Program-made: the position numbers and the translations under genes
Notes under the pieces: model-generated
Database searches by the model: none
What the model was told of the DNA's origin: nothing
What the model saw: the letters and a program-made list of their open reading frames with translations, nothing else
Part shown: positions 1 to 7,268 of the stretch, piece after piece
Position numbering within the stretch: position 1 is the first letter of the stretch
Layout of the letters: the number at the start of each line of letters is the position of its first letter
Assembly: GCA_003225655.1 (NCBI GenBank)
Contig: QIAW01000357.1
Span: 1 to 15,266 of the forward strand
Length of the DNA stretch: 15,266 nucleotides
Direction of reading: 5' to 3'
Source: Acidobacteriota bacterium
GTDB taxonomy: Bacteria > Acidobacteriota > Terriglobia > Terriglobales > Acidobacteriaceae

Positions 1-1103
1 AGCAGAACAACCTGGCCGCATTCGGCCTGCCTCCCTTTCCCGGAGTTCCGCAAATTGTGGGGCCTTTCAGTTTGAGCGACGCCCGCGCTTCGCTTTCCCA
101 ATCGGTGCTAGATCTTTCCGCCTGGAACAAAGAAAAATCAGCGTCGCTCGACCAGCGCGCCGCCCAGCTCTCCTACGCCGACGCAAGAGAGATCGTTGTA
201 GTGGTCGTGGCGGACATGTATCTGCAGGCGGTTGCATCTTCAGCGCGGGTGGATGCGGCGCAGAGCCAGCTCGCGACCGCACAGGCTACCTACGACCAAG
301 CCATCAACATGCGCAAGGCGGGTGTGGTGGCGGGCATTGATGTGCTGCGCTCGCAGGTGGAGCTGCAATTGCGGCAGCAGCAGCTTCTGGCCGCCAGGAA
401 TCGTTTTGCCAAAGACAAGCTCGATCTCGCTCGTGCCGCCGGTCTACCCAGCGGGCAGGAATTCAACCTCTCGGACAAGATGCCGTATGCTCCTACCCCG
501 GTCCTAACTCTGGAGAAGGCGCTGGCCGATGCTTACGCGAATCGCGCCGACTATCAACGCGTGCAAGCACTGCTGCGTTCCGCCGAAGCCGCACGGCGGG
601 GCGCGACGGCTGAGAATTTTCCCACTCTGGGACTGGATGGCAACTACGGCGACATTGGCCGCAGCTTCGGACACTCGCACGGGACTTTTAGTGCGGCGGT
701 CGCTCTCAATATCCCTATTTTCCAGGGCGGCAAGGTGCGCGCTGACACCCTACAAGCCGACGCGCTGCTGGAGCGGCGGCGCGCGGAACTGGAAGACACA
801 CGCGGGAGAGTCGATTCTGAAGTTCGCAAGGCCTTTCTCGATCTGCAATCTGCCGCCGACCAGGTCGAGGTGACGGGCAAGGAGATTGAGCTGGCCACAG
901 AGACCCTCACCCAGGCGCGCGACCGCTTTGCCGCCGGCGTGGCCAACAATCTTGAAGTGGTGCAGGCGCAAGAGGCACTGGCCAATGCCAATGAAACCTA
1001 TATCGAAAGCGTGTATGCGCACAACATCGCCAAGGCCTCACTGGCGCGGGCGGTGGGGCTGGCGGAAAAATCGATTAAAGCATTTTTAGCGGAGATGCAC
1101 TGA
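1..1103 (+). CDS. TolC-family outer membrane efflux protein (5' partial)
   Basis: This is the outer-membrane channel component of a tripartite efflux or type I export system; such proteins form a trimeric beta-barrel plus periplasmic alpha-barrel tunnel. The frame is open from base 3 with no start codon, so the N-terminus, including any signal peptide, lies outside the window. A GTG at 57 is in frame but is unlikely to be the true start, because the residues before it (NNLAAFGLPP) continue smoothly into the mature protein. The visible part has two long helical, Ala/Gln/Glu-rich segments typical of the outer membrane efflux repeat. The second contains the LEVVQAQEALANANE region common near the C-terminal end of this family. 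The stop TGA at 1101-1103 overlaps the ATG of the next gene by one base, which indicates an operon with the adaptor. Family assignment is firm; the substrate is unknown. Confidence 0.9.
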   Translation, partial: QNNLAAFGLPPFPGVPQIVGPFSLSDARASLSQSVLDLSAWNKEKSASLDQRAAQLSYADAREIVVVVVADMYLQAVASSARVDAAQSQLATAQATYDQAINMRKAGVVAGIDVLRSQVELQLRQQQLLAARNRFAKDKLDLARAAGLPSGQEFNLSDKMPYAPTPVLTLEKALADAYANRADYQRVQALLRSAEAARRGATAENFPTLGLDGNYGDIGRSFGHSHGTFSAAVALNIPIFQGGKVRADTLQADALLERRRAELEDTRGRVDSEVRKAFLDLQSAADQVEVTGKEIELATETLTQARDRFAAGVANNLEVVQAQEALANANETYIESVYAHNIAKASLARAVGLAEKSIKAFLAEMH

Positions 1104-1903
1104 TGCCAGAACTAGATTTGAAACACGAAGTTGACGGCTTTGTTGAAGAACGGGTGGACGACACTCCACTGGAACAGCCGGTTCTTGAGAAGAAATCATT
1201 CTTCGCGCAGCATCCGCGCGCCAAGTGGATTGTGCTCGCCATCGCCGCCGTGCTGCTGATCGCAGGCATAAGCGCCTGGATGTACTACCACGTGCGTGAA
1301 TCCACCGATGACGCACAGATTGAAGGTTACGTGGTGCCAATTGCCCCGCGCGTAGGCGGTACCGTAGTCGGCGTCGCGGTGAATGACAACCAGCCGGTGA
1401 AATCCGGAACGGTGATGGTACAGCTTGATCAGCGAGATTATCTCGTCTCCCTGCAAAAGGCGGAAGGCGACCTGGCTGATGCCCAGGCCAATGCCCAGGC
1501 GGCGCGCACCGGTGTGCCCATTACATCGACTACCTATTCCAGCCAACTCTCCATCGCGCAGGCCAACCTGATGGCAGCCCAGAGAGAAGTGGAGAGCGCC
1601 GAAGCCAACTTGCGGCAAGCCACCGCGAATTACAACAAGGCCGCGGACGACCTGAAACGTTACCAGCAACTGATTGCCCGTGATGAGATTTCGCAACAAC
1701 AATATGACGCGGCTGCAACCGGCGAAAAAGCCGCCCGCGCCGGAGTGGACGCGGCCCGGGCGGCCGTGGCGCACCGCGCCGGAGCAGGTGATGGTCTCGC
1801 GCGCCCGCGCCGGCTCCGCCGAAGGACTGGTGGAGACCCATGCCGCTGTCGTCGAGCAGGCGAAGCTCAATGTGGGTTACACGACGATCCGCGCGCCGGT
1901 TGA
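1103..1903 (+). pseudogene. emrA: EmrA/HlyD-type membrane fusion protein, N-terminal part (frameshifted gene)
   Basis: This is the periplasmic adaptor that links an inner-membrane MFS pump to a TolC channel. Residues about 42-62 form one transmembrane anchor after a charged cytosolic tail. Residues 67-110 carry the EmrA-like TDDAQIEGYVVPIAPRVGG stretch and the first half of the biotinyl-lipoyl-like domain. Residues about 113-220 are an Ala/Gln-rich coiled-coil hairpin. The normal sequence stops making sense after GVDAARAAVA (codon ending at 1771): the frame then runs into an Arg/Gly-rich tail and ends at 1903. The proper continuation is in the next frame from 1773, so one extra base around 1769-1773 restores a single protein spanning 1103-2279 of about 390 residues, the usual EmrA length. 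It overlaps the TolC-like gene by one base. Either a real frameshift or a sequence error. Confidence 0.85.
1769..1773 (+). other. Frameshift point in the emrA-like gene
   Basis: Upstream frame codons gtg-gcg (1766-1771) encode VA; downstream frame codons acc-gcg-ccg-gag-cag (1773-1787) encode TAPEQ. The single base c1772 between them is surplus. Removing it gives ...ARAAVATAPEQVMVSRARAG..., which reads as a continuous EmrA coiled coil. The exact base cannot be fixed, because the surrounding GC-rich run (1751-1780) allows several equivalent positions. Confidence 0.75.
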
Positions 1904-2279
1904 CGGCGTGGTGACGAACAAGCAGGTGCAGGTGGGCCAGGTGGTGCAAATGGGACAGCCGCTACTGGCGCTGGTGCCCGTGGAAGATATCTGGGTAATC
2001 GCGAACTACAAAGAAGACCAGATTAAGAACATGCGGGTCGGCCAGCCGGCGACCATCCACGTAGACGCCTACGATCGCGACTACAAAGGGTACGTCGACA
2101 GCTTCGGCGCCGCCACCGCCAGCAGAACCAGCCTGTTGCCCGCGGAAAATGCAACCGGCAATTATGTGAAGGTAGTGCAGAGGATCCCGATAAAGATCCG
2201 CTTTGAAAAAGGACAGGACCCGCAGCATGTTCTGAGGCCGGGGATGTCGGTGGTGCCTACGGTGTTGACGAATCGGTGA
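1773..2279 (+). pseudogene. emrA: EmrA/HlyD-type membrane fusion protein, C-terminal part (frameshifted gene)
   Basis: This is the second half of the adaptor, read in a different frame from the first half. An ATG-started reading frame runs from 1674, but its first residues (before TAPEQVMVSRARAG) are out-of-frame nonsense; meaningful sequence begins at 1773. It holds the end of the coiled coil (SAEGLVETHAAVVEQAKLNV), then YTTIRAPVDGVVTNKQVQVGQ, the second half of the lipoyl-like domain. It continues into the beta-barrel domain (VEDIWVIANYKEDQIKNMRVGQPATI) and the C-terminal PIKIRFEKGQ and LRPGMSV motifs typical of EmrA. The stop is TGA at 2277-2279. On its own it lacks a membrane anchor and a plausible start, so a working product would need the frame to be intact or recoding to occur. 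I see no classical slippery sequence that would argue for programmed shifting. Confidence 0.85.
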
Positions 2280-2280
2280 T

Positions 2281-2397
2281 ACGGATGAGTACTACATTTA
2301 CGAAGGGCGAACGTACAGGTTATCGGCACAATAGGGAGTCCTCCACTGCGTGTCGGAATGACAAGAAAGCGACTTTCTCCGCAACCTGTAAATCCGT
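2281..2397 (+). repeat. Nested inverted repeats in the emrA-emrB spacer
   Basis: The 196-base gap between the adaptor stop and the transporter start contains three nested pairs. ACGGAT (2281-2286) pairs with ATCCGT (2392-2397). TACAGGTT (2314-2321) pairs with AACCTGTA (2383-2390). AGAAAG (2364-2369) pairs with CTTTCT (2373-2378) around a 3-base loop. All arms are perfect complements. The element could be an RNA structure that adjusts transporter expression, or a small interspersed intergenic repeat inserted in the operon. The part around 2339-2363 (CACTGCGTGTCGGAATGACA) resembles motifs I associate with intergenic repeats, but I cannot verify that here. Confidence 0.45.
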
Positions 2398-2475
2398 GTC
2401 CTGACAAGTCTCGAATCTATTGCGAAACAGGTTTGGCCCCAAGGAAAAAACACAAAGAGAATTTCAGCAAAGGCG

Positions 2476-4059
2476 ATGACTCCTATCAATCCTGCAAATT
2501 CGAAGAGCAGCATTCCGCTGGTGAACCCGTGGATCGTGGCCATCACCGTGATGACGAGCACATTTATGGAAGTGCTCGACACCACCGTGGTCAACGTCTC
2601 GCTGCCGCATATTGCCGGGTCGCTCTCTTCCACGCCGAATGAAGCCACCTGGGCATTGACCTCGTACCTGGTCGCCAATGCCATCATCTTGCCCATGACC
2701 GGCTGGTTGGCCAACTACTTCGGGCGCAAACGCCTGCTCATGGCTTCGGTCGCAGGCTTCACGATTTCTTCATTCCTGTGCGGCTTTGCCCCCAACCTGC
2801 CCTTTCTTATTTTTTTCAGGATTATCCAGGGCGCTACCGGTGGCGGGTTACAACCGTTGTCACAGGCGATTCTGCTGGAGGTATTTCCTCCTAAAGACCG
2901 CGGCAAGGCGATGGCCTTCTGGGCTTTGGGGATTGTAGTCGCACCTATGCTGGGGCCGGTGCTGGGCGGATGGCTGACCGATGCCCACAGTTGGCGCTGG
3001 GTCTTTTACATTAACGTGCCCATTGGCATCCTGTCGCTGATCATGACGTACATTTTCGTCTTTGATCCCGCCTACATTAAGCGCACCACCGCGAAGATCG
3101 ATTATTGGGGCATTGGACTGCTGGCCGTGGGAATTGGCGCGCTGCAAATCATGCTGGATAAAGGACAGGAAGATAACTGGTTCTCTTCCCGCTTCATTAC
3201 CACTCTGGCCGTCCTGACGGTCGGAGGGCTAGTGCTCTTTGTGGTGCGGGAACTCATGGCGGAGCATCCGGTGGTTGACCTGCAGGTCTTCAGGAACCGC
3301 AGCTACGCTACCGGCGTATTTCTCATGACCGTCTTGGGATTCGTGCTCTACGGCAGCACGGTGCTGGTGCCATTGCTGATGCAGACGCTGCTGGGATATC
3401 CGGCGCTGCAGGCGGGCATCGCCATGCTTCCGCGCGGGCTGGGATCGTTCCTCATGATGCCCGTGGTGGGGTTCCTGATGAGCAAGATCGAGGCGCGCCG
3501 CCTGCTGGGGACCGGAATTCTGGTCGCGACCTTCAGCTTCTGGGATTTTGCCCATCTGAATCTTAACGTCGGCTACTGGAATTTCTTCTGGCCACTCATC
3601 ATCCAGGGCGCTTCCATGGGCTTTCTGTTCGTGCCCCTGACCACCATCACCAACGACCAGATTCCCAAAGAGAAGATCGGCAACGCCACCAGCCTGTTCA
3701 ACCTGATGCGCAACATCGGGGCCAGCATCGGCATTGCCACCGTGGTCACACTGCAATCGCGCCACGCGCAGCAACATATCAACAACCTGAGCGGACACGT
3801 TAGTCCGTACAACCCAGTCACGCAAAATGTTCTGAGCCGTATTATCTCTTTGCTGACATCCCGAGGAGCTGACGTGGTCACCGCAACTCACCAGGCTTAC
3901 GCCATGTTATTCGGAATGATCAAGAAGCAGGCCGCCATCATGGCTTACAACGACGTCTTCGCCCTTTTGAGCTTCACCTTTGCCGCCATGTTTCCATTGA
4001 TCTTCCTGATGCAGAAGCCCAAGCACGTGCAAGGCGGTGCGGAGACGGCAGTGCATTGA
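2476..4059 (+). CDS. emrB: EmrB-type MFS drug:H+ antiporter (DHA2 family, 14 TM)
   Basis: This is an inner-membrane transporter that exports drugs or other toxic compounds using the proton gradient and works with an EmrA adaptor and TolC channel. The 527 residues match the usual length of the 14-helix DHA2 family. Visible motifs, in order: LDTTVVNVSLPHIAG (34-48, in helix 1, DHA motif D1), GWLANYFGRKR (76-86, MFS motif A, with N in place of the common D), RIIQGATGGG (115-124, motif B) and GIVVAPMLGPVLGGWL (152-167, antiporter motif C). Hydrophobic segments then continue to the C-terminus. The ATG at 2476 places residues 19-40 as helix 1; an AAAGG sits only two bases upstream, so the ribosome site is poor. 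It follows the adaptor on the same strand after a long spacer. Function as a multidrug pump is likely; the substrate is unknown. Confidence 0.93.
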   Translation: MTPINPANSKSSIPLVNPWIVAITVMTSTFMEVLDTTVVNVSLPHIAGSLSSTPNEATWALTSYLVANAIILPMTGWLANYFGRKRLLMASVAGFTISSFLCGFAPNLPFLIFFRIIQGATGGGLQPLSQAILLEVFPPKDRGKAMAFWALGIVVAPMLGPVLGGWLTDAHSWRWVFYINVPIGILSLIMTYIFVFDPAYIKRTTAKIDYWGIGLLAVGIGALQIMLDKGQEDNWFSSRFITTLAVLTVGGLVLFVVRELMAEHPVVDLQVFRNRSYATGVFLMTVLGFVLYGSTVLVPLLMQTLLGYPALQAGIAMLPRGLGSFLMMPVVGFLMSKIEARRLLGTGILVATFSFWDFAHLNLNVGYWNFFWPLIIQGASMGFLFVPLTTITNDQIPKEKIGNATSLFNLMRNIGASIGIATVVTLQSRHAQQHINNLSGHVSPYNPVTQNVLSRIISLLTSRGADVVTATHQAYAMLFGMIKKQAAIMAYNDVFALLSFTFAAMFPLIFLMQKPKHVQGGAETAVH

Positions 4060-4072
4060 AAATAAAGAACTT

Positions 4073-4098
4073 TTCTTCCCGATCATAGTTTGGAAGAA
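4073..4098 (+). terminator. Weak inverted repeat after emrB-like gene
   Basis: TTCTTCC (4073-4079) and GGAAGAA (4092-4098) are perfect complements with a 12-base loop, 13 bases after the transporter stop. The stem is AT-rich and no T-run follows, so it is a poor intrinsic terminator. It also overlaps the proposed -35 box of the toxin-antitoxin promoter. Confidence 0.2.
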
Positions 4099-4118
4099 GG
4101 AAGAATATAGTATAGAAT
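4090..4118 (+). promoter_or_regulatory. Candidate sigma70 promoter with tandem repeat for the toxin-antitoxin pair
   Basis: TTGGAA (4090-4095) and TAGAAT (4113-4118) are separated by 17 bases, matching the -35/-10 pattern with two and one mismatches. A direct repeat AGAATATAG occurs at 4102-4110 and 4114-4122, one 12-base step apart, and its second copy covers the -10 box. VapBC-type pairs usually repress their own promoter, so this repeat is a reasonable operator candidate (inference). The start codon is about 25 bases after the -10, leaving a very short leader. Confidence 0.45.
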
Positions 4119-4143
4119 ATAGATACATTTTGATTGGTTTCCA

Positions 4144-4398
4144 GTGGCAATAAATATCAAAGATACCGAAACCGACAGGCTGGCACGTGAAGTCGCCAAG
4201 CAAACGGGAGAAACCATCACAAATGCTATCCAAACGGCTCTCAAAGAACGCCTGCAAAGACTTTCCGGCCGCTCTAAGGCGACGACCACAAGAGAAAAGT
4301 TAAACGAAATCTTGCAGCGTGTAGACGCCTTACCGACCGTTGACCATCGCAGCGAAGACGAAATCCTGGGTTATGACGAGAGCGGAGTTCCCCGATAG
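4144..4398 (+). CDS. vapB: VapB-type antitoxin (Rv0623-like / PSK-type transcription factor family)
   Basis: This is the antitoxin of a type II toxin-antitoxin pair; the family binds and neutralises a PIN-domain RNase and represses its own promoter as a complex. The 84-residue product starts AINIKDTETDRLAREVAKQTGETIT, the typical N-terminus of the Rv0623-like VapB family: a short beta-strand for DNA binding followed by helices. The C-terminal part (about 50-84) is charged and acidic, the region expected to wrap around the toxin. The start is GTG at 4144 with no convincing ribosome site; the family-typical N-terminus supports this start. The stop TAG at 4396-4398 directly abuts the toxin ATG. 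Its base composition is less GC-rich than the flanking efflux and glycosyltransferase genes, which fits horizontal transfer. Confidence 0.85.
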   Translation: MAINIKDTETDRLAREVAKQTGETITNAIQTALKERLQRLSGRSKATTTREKLNEILQRVDALPTVDHRSEDEILGYDESGVPR

Positions 4399-4785
4399 AT
4401 GGTTATTGATACCTCTGCATTGGTTGCACTTTTCTTGAATGAACCTGAGCGGGAAGAGTTTCTCGAACTGATTTTGAAGTCAGAAAAACGATTGTTATCC
4501 GCGGCGGCCATGGTTGAGACCGGAATCGTATTGGAAGCACGCCGGAACGAGGTCGCTGCCCGGGAATTGGATTTGTTTTTACATGAAGCAGAAATCGAAA
4601 TCATATCTGTGGATCGAACCCAGGCGGAGCAGGCGCGTGTTGCTTTTCGCAAATATGGCAAGGGCCGCCATCCAGCAGCTTTGAACTTCGGTGATTGTTT
4701 TACCTACGCGCTGGCGATTGTCTCAGGCGAACCGGTCTTGGCCAAAGGGGATGAGTTCCAGCGCGCAAATCTGAAAAAGATCTGA
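4399..4785 (+). CDS. vapC: VapC-type PIN-domain ribonuclease toxin
   Basis: This is the toxin of the pair: a Mg2+-dependent PIN-domain RNase that usually cleaves tRNA or rRNA when the antitoxin is degraded. It has 128 residues, a normal VapC length. The conserved acidic residues are all visible: D4 in MVIDTSAL, E40 in AAMVETGIVLEAR, D99 in LNFGDCFTYALA and D118 in LAKGDEF, so the active site looks intact. ATG at 4399 follows the antitoxin stop with zero spacing; GGAG at 4384-4387 inside the antitoxin gene is a plausible ribosome site 11 bases upstream, so the two are probably translationally coupled. The actual RNA target cannot be read from the sequence. Codon use includes many A/T-ending codons compared with neighbours. 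Confidence 0.92.
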   Translation: MVIDTSALVALFLNEPEREEFLELILKSEKRLLSAAAMVETGIVLEARRNEVAARELDLFLHEAEIEIISVDRTQAEQARVAFRKYGKGRHPAALNFGDCFTYALAIVSGEPVLAKGDEFQRANLKKI

Positions 4786-4798
4786 TTTCATCCATCAG

Positions 4799-4813
4799 CG
4801 GCAGGCTCTGCCG
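4799..4813. terminator. Short hairpin at a convergent gene junction
   Basis: CGGCAG (4799-4804) and CTGCCG (4808-4813) are perfect complements with a 3-base GCT loop. It lies in the 35-base gap between the toxin stop (4785) and the stop of the convergent glycosyltransferase gene (4821). This position suits a bidirectional terminator, but no T-run follows on either strand. Confidence 0.4.
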
Positions 4814-4820
4814 AGAAATC

Positions 4821-5912
4821 CTAGGCCGCTACCTGCGCTGGGCGGCGCAATGATTGCAGGATTTCCTCCGCCTGCGCGGCGCGCTGGGCGTAGGTGTGTT
4901 CGCGCAGGGCGCGCTGCCGCATCTTTTTTCCGATGGCTTTCGCCTGCTCGCTGCTCACGCTTCGCAGATGCTGCACAACCTGCTCCGCCGAAGACGCCAG
5001 CAGAATCTCTTCTCCGGGTGTGAAGAACTGTTCTATTCCCGTCCACGCATCGCTCACAACGCAGGCTCCGGCCCCGGCGGCTTCAAAGACGCGGGTGGGC
5101 GGAGAGAATCCGGTGCTGGCCATAGAATCACGATTGATATTCAGCACCATGCGCGCCGAGCAATTTACAAAATTGTGCTGGTCGGTGCCTACGTGTCCGA
5201 TCTTGCGGAGATTGCGGGGCACGGGCTTATCGGCCCAGCCTTCGCCACCCAGAAGAAAGGCCATTTCAGGGGCAAGTTCGGCAGCGCGGAGCATGAATTC
5301 TTCTACGCGGCGCTCGCGGTCGGGCAAGCGGTTACCGACAAAGGCCAGGTCACAGCGGAGCAGAGAATGCGCAGCCACCGGATAATGCGTTTCCGGGTCC
5401 AAAGCGTTGTAAATGGGAAAGCACTGTTTTGCCTCCAGCTCCAGATATTGGCGGCAAACTCGAGGACCGCCGCCATAGGTAAAGATGGCATCGTATTGCG
5501 GAACCAGCTCGCGAAACGGATCGCGGGGATTTTCTTCCACGCGCGCGAGGGTGGCGGGGGCGTCCACGTCCCAGAAAACAATCATTGGCGAGTTGTAAGC
5601 CTGGCAGCAAATCAGCACGTCGCGTTCCAGGCGCTCGTCGGCCGCTCCTACACCGCTGTGCTTGATAACCAGGTCTGCCTGCGAAGCCCGCTGCAAAAGA
5701 TACTCGATGTCGTTAGGCGAGTTATAAATAATGACGTTGACGTAAGGGAACGACCCGGCATCCCGATGCCTCTGGCGGTCGTAAATGTCAGGCTCGGCAA
5801 AGGTAATTTCGTGCCCCAGGGCGTGCAGGTGTTTGTAAATGCCGCGGTAGTACGTGGCTGCGCCGTTCCAATAGGAAGAGGTGATGCTGGAAGCAAAGAC
5901 GAAGATTTTCAC
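4821..5912 (-). CDS. CgeB-like glycosyltransferase (GT-B fold)
   Basis: This is a probable glycosyltransferase moving a sugar from a nucleotide-sugar donor to a surface or secreted glycan. The C-terminal half has the GT-B donor-site signature PTRVFEAAGAGACVVSD (about 272-288), with the Glu expected to hold the donor ribose. The end carries REHTYAQRAAQ (about 337-347), typical of the CgeB / Glyco_trans_1_2 family. The N-terminal half (KIFVFASSITSSYWNGAATYYRG) is a Rossmann-like acceptor domain. There is no signal peptide or membrane helix, so it is cytosolic. I chose the GTG at 5912: AAGGAG lies 8 bases upstream (5921-5926 complement) and the start overlaps the stop of the upstream gene by four bases (GTGA). 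The in-frame TTG at 5930 would add six residues and is less likely. Length is 363 residues. Sugar and acceptor are unknown. Confidence 0.82.
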   Translation of the reverse strand: MKIFVFASSITSSYWNGAATYYRGIYKHLHALGHEITFAEPDIYDRQRHRDAGSFPYVNVIIYNSPNDIEYLLQRASQADLVIKHSGVGAADERLERDVLICCQAYNSPMIVFWDVDAPATLARVEENPRDPFRELVPQYDAIFTYGGGPRVCRQYLELEAKQCFPIYNALDPETHYPVAAHSLLRCDLAFVGNRLPDRERRVEEFMLRAAELAPEMAFLLGGEGWADKPVPRNLRKIGHVGTDQHNFVNCSARMVLNINRDSMASTGFSPPTRVFEAAGAGACVVSDAWTGIEQFFTPGEEILLASSAEQVVQHLRSVSSEQAKAIGKKMRQRALREHTYAQRAAQAEEILQSLRRPAQVAA

Positions 5913-7027
5913 GCACCCAACTCCTTGCAAATCTCAATGAATTCGGCCGCGCGATGCGCGCAGGTGTGGCGTTGCGAGATGGTCTCAAATCCGTTATTGG
6001 CGATTTGCGCGCGCGCGCGTTCGTCACGGCTCATCTCGCGCAGCGTGGCTTGCATGGCGGCGCCGTCGCCCACGGAAACATAGTCCTGCTGGGCGCGGAA
6101 CAAGCCTTCATCATCCCGCCAGGGAGAGCACAGCAGGAACGCTCCACAGGCCATGGCCTCAAACATCCGGATGGTAGGAATGCCGCCCAGGCCGTTGGCA
6201 TACTGCCGCCGCGGAATGTGCAACGCGACCCTGGCCTGGTTATAGGCTTGGGGAGAACGCAGGTTAGGCAGGTATCCGCGGACCTCAATGTTGGCGTGCT
6301 CGAAGCGCGTGAGCGCCGCTTCCGGATAGCGAACGCCGTAGGCCACGAACTTCAAATCGCTGAGCTGCTCGGCGGGCTGCACCAGAAATTCTTCCATCTC
6401 GCGGGTGCGCTCATCGTCACCCCAGTTACCGATCCATAGCGCGTCCATACTTTTTTCGGCGGCCAAGGGACGAAAACTTTCAATGTCGGCGGCCTCATGC
6501 AAGGTCCACGCCCGCTCCACTCCGAATCCATTCACATAAATGCGGCGTATGGCTTCCCCGAAAGCGAGGACGCCATCAAAAAGATGCAGATTGAATTGCA
6601 ATATTTCCCGCGGCGAGGTGTAGGCGCGATGATGCGTATCATGCAGGAGCACGCGAAAGCCGAGCTTGCTCTTGAGGTCAAGAACGTGATTCACCAGCCG
6701 GGGATGGTTCCATTCATGCAGGATGACGATATCGGCCCCGCGTAACTCGCGGGCAAGCCATTCCCCCAGGCGGGGATCATTCTTATAGAACTGTATTTTG
6801 AGCTCAGGGAAGGCTTTGCGGAACTCATCGATGGCGGTGATGGCGCGCTCGTCTTCCTGCTTGATCAGGTTGCTGAGCGACCATGAGCCCAGCTCTTCGT
6901 AACACCGGACTTTTTCTCCTGCCTTCAGCAAAGCGCGGACCAGGCCGCGCAGAAAGTGCGCGTTACCATGGTTCCAATCTGAGACCCATGAGTGAGCGAA
7001 GTATCTTATGTCGAAGTTGTTTTGCAT
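5909..7027 (-). CDS. CgeB-like glycosyltransferase (GT-B fold), upstream partner
   Basis: This is a second probable GT-B glycosyltransferase, first in a two-gene operon. From the ATG at 7027 it has 372 residues. It starts NNFDIRYFAHSWVSDWNHGNAHF, resembling the N-terminal domain of GTs that work on surface glycans; HDTHHR (about 129-134) is a conserved-looking motif between domains. The donor-site region is GIPTIRMFEAMACGAFLLCS (about 282-301). The C-terminus ISQRHTCAHRAAEF matches the HTYxxRA-type ending seen in the downstream gene, so the two are likely distant paralogues. I prefer ATG 7027, with GGAAG about 9 bases upstream. An in-frame GTG at 7069 would add 14 residues with no clear ribosome site. 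Cytosolic; donor and acceptor unknown. Confidence 0.82.
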   Translation of the reverse strand: MQNNFDIRYFAHSWVSDWNHGNAHFLRGLVRALLKAGEKVRCYEELGSWSLSNLIKQEDERAITAIDEFRKAFPELKIQFYKNDPRLGEWLARELRGADIVILHEWNHPRLVNHVLDLKSKLGFRVLLHDTHHRAYTSPREILQFNLHLFDGVLAFGEAIRRIYVNGFGVERAWTLHEAADIESFRPLAAEKSMDALWIGNWGDDERTREMEEFLVQPAEQLSDLKFVAYGVRYPEAALTRFEHANIEVRGYLPNLRSPQAYNQARVALHIPRRQYANGLGGIPTIRMFEAMACGAFLLCSPWRDDEGLFRAQQDYVSVGDGAAMQATLREMSRDERARAQIANNGFETISQRHTCAHRAAEFIEICKELGA

Positions 7028-7075
7028 TCTGGCGGTCTTCCGAATGTCCTGATGCAAGAATGTGAGCACGAACTC

Positions 7076-7096
7076 GAATCACGGCAAACGTGATTC
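7076..7096. promoter_or_regulatory. Perfect 8-bp dyad upstream of the glycosyltransferase operon
   Basis: GAATCACG (7076-7083) and CGTGATTC (7089-7096) are perfect complements with a 5-base spacer GCAAA. The dyad lies about 50 bases upstream of the preferred start of the divergent glycosyltransferase operon and about 170 bases upstream of the ABC-F gene. A compact perfect dyad here suits a dimeric repressor site; a leader hairpin is the other option. Confidence 0.4.
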
Positions 7097-7268
7097 ACAA
7101 ATGTGTTGTCCGGGGGGCGCATCCTCTCAAATTTCGCCGCTCTTGATCCCTACTCCTAACCCTTTGAGGCTTAGATTGTGAGCTACGTATTCAGGATGTC
7201 TTCCCGAGTACGTTTAGAAGGATCAGGAACAGCGAAGATGAGAAAATAAGAGGGCACGCCTATTCTCC

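Noticed and set aside
1750..1800. Programmed +1 frameshifting as an explanation of the adaptor split.
   Set aside because: There is no slippery codon with in-frame stop or stimulatory signal as in known cases, and adaptors of this family are not known to use it.
2358..2642. A 94-codon reading frame overlapping the transporter start.
   Set aside because: It overlaps the clearly real EmrB-type gene in another frame and encodes charged, non-family sequence.
4854..6083. A 409-codon plus-strand reading frame.
   Set aside because: It is the antisense of the glycosyltransferase genes, which have motifs, ribosome sites and a coupled overlap; the long open frame is a by-product of GC-rich codon use.
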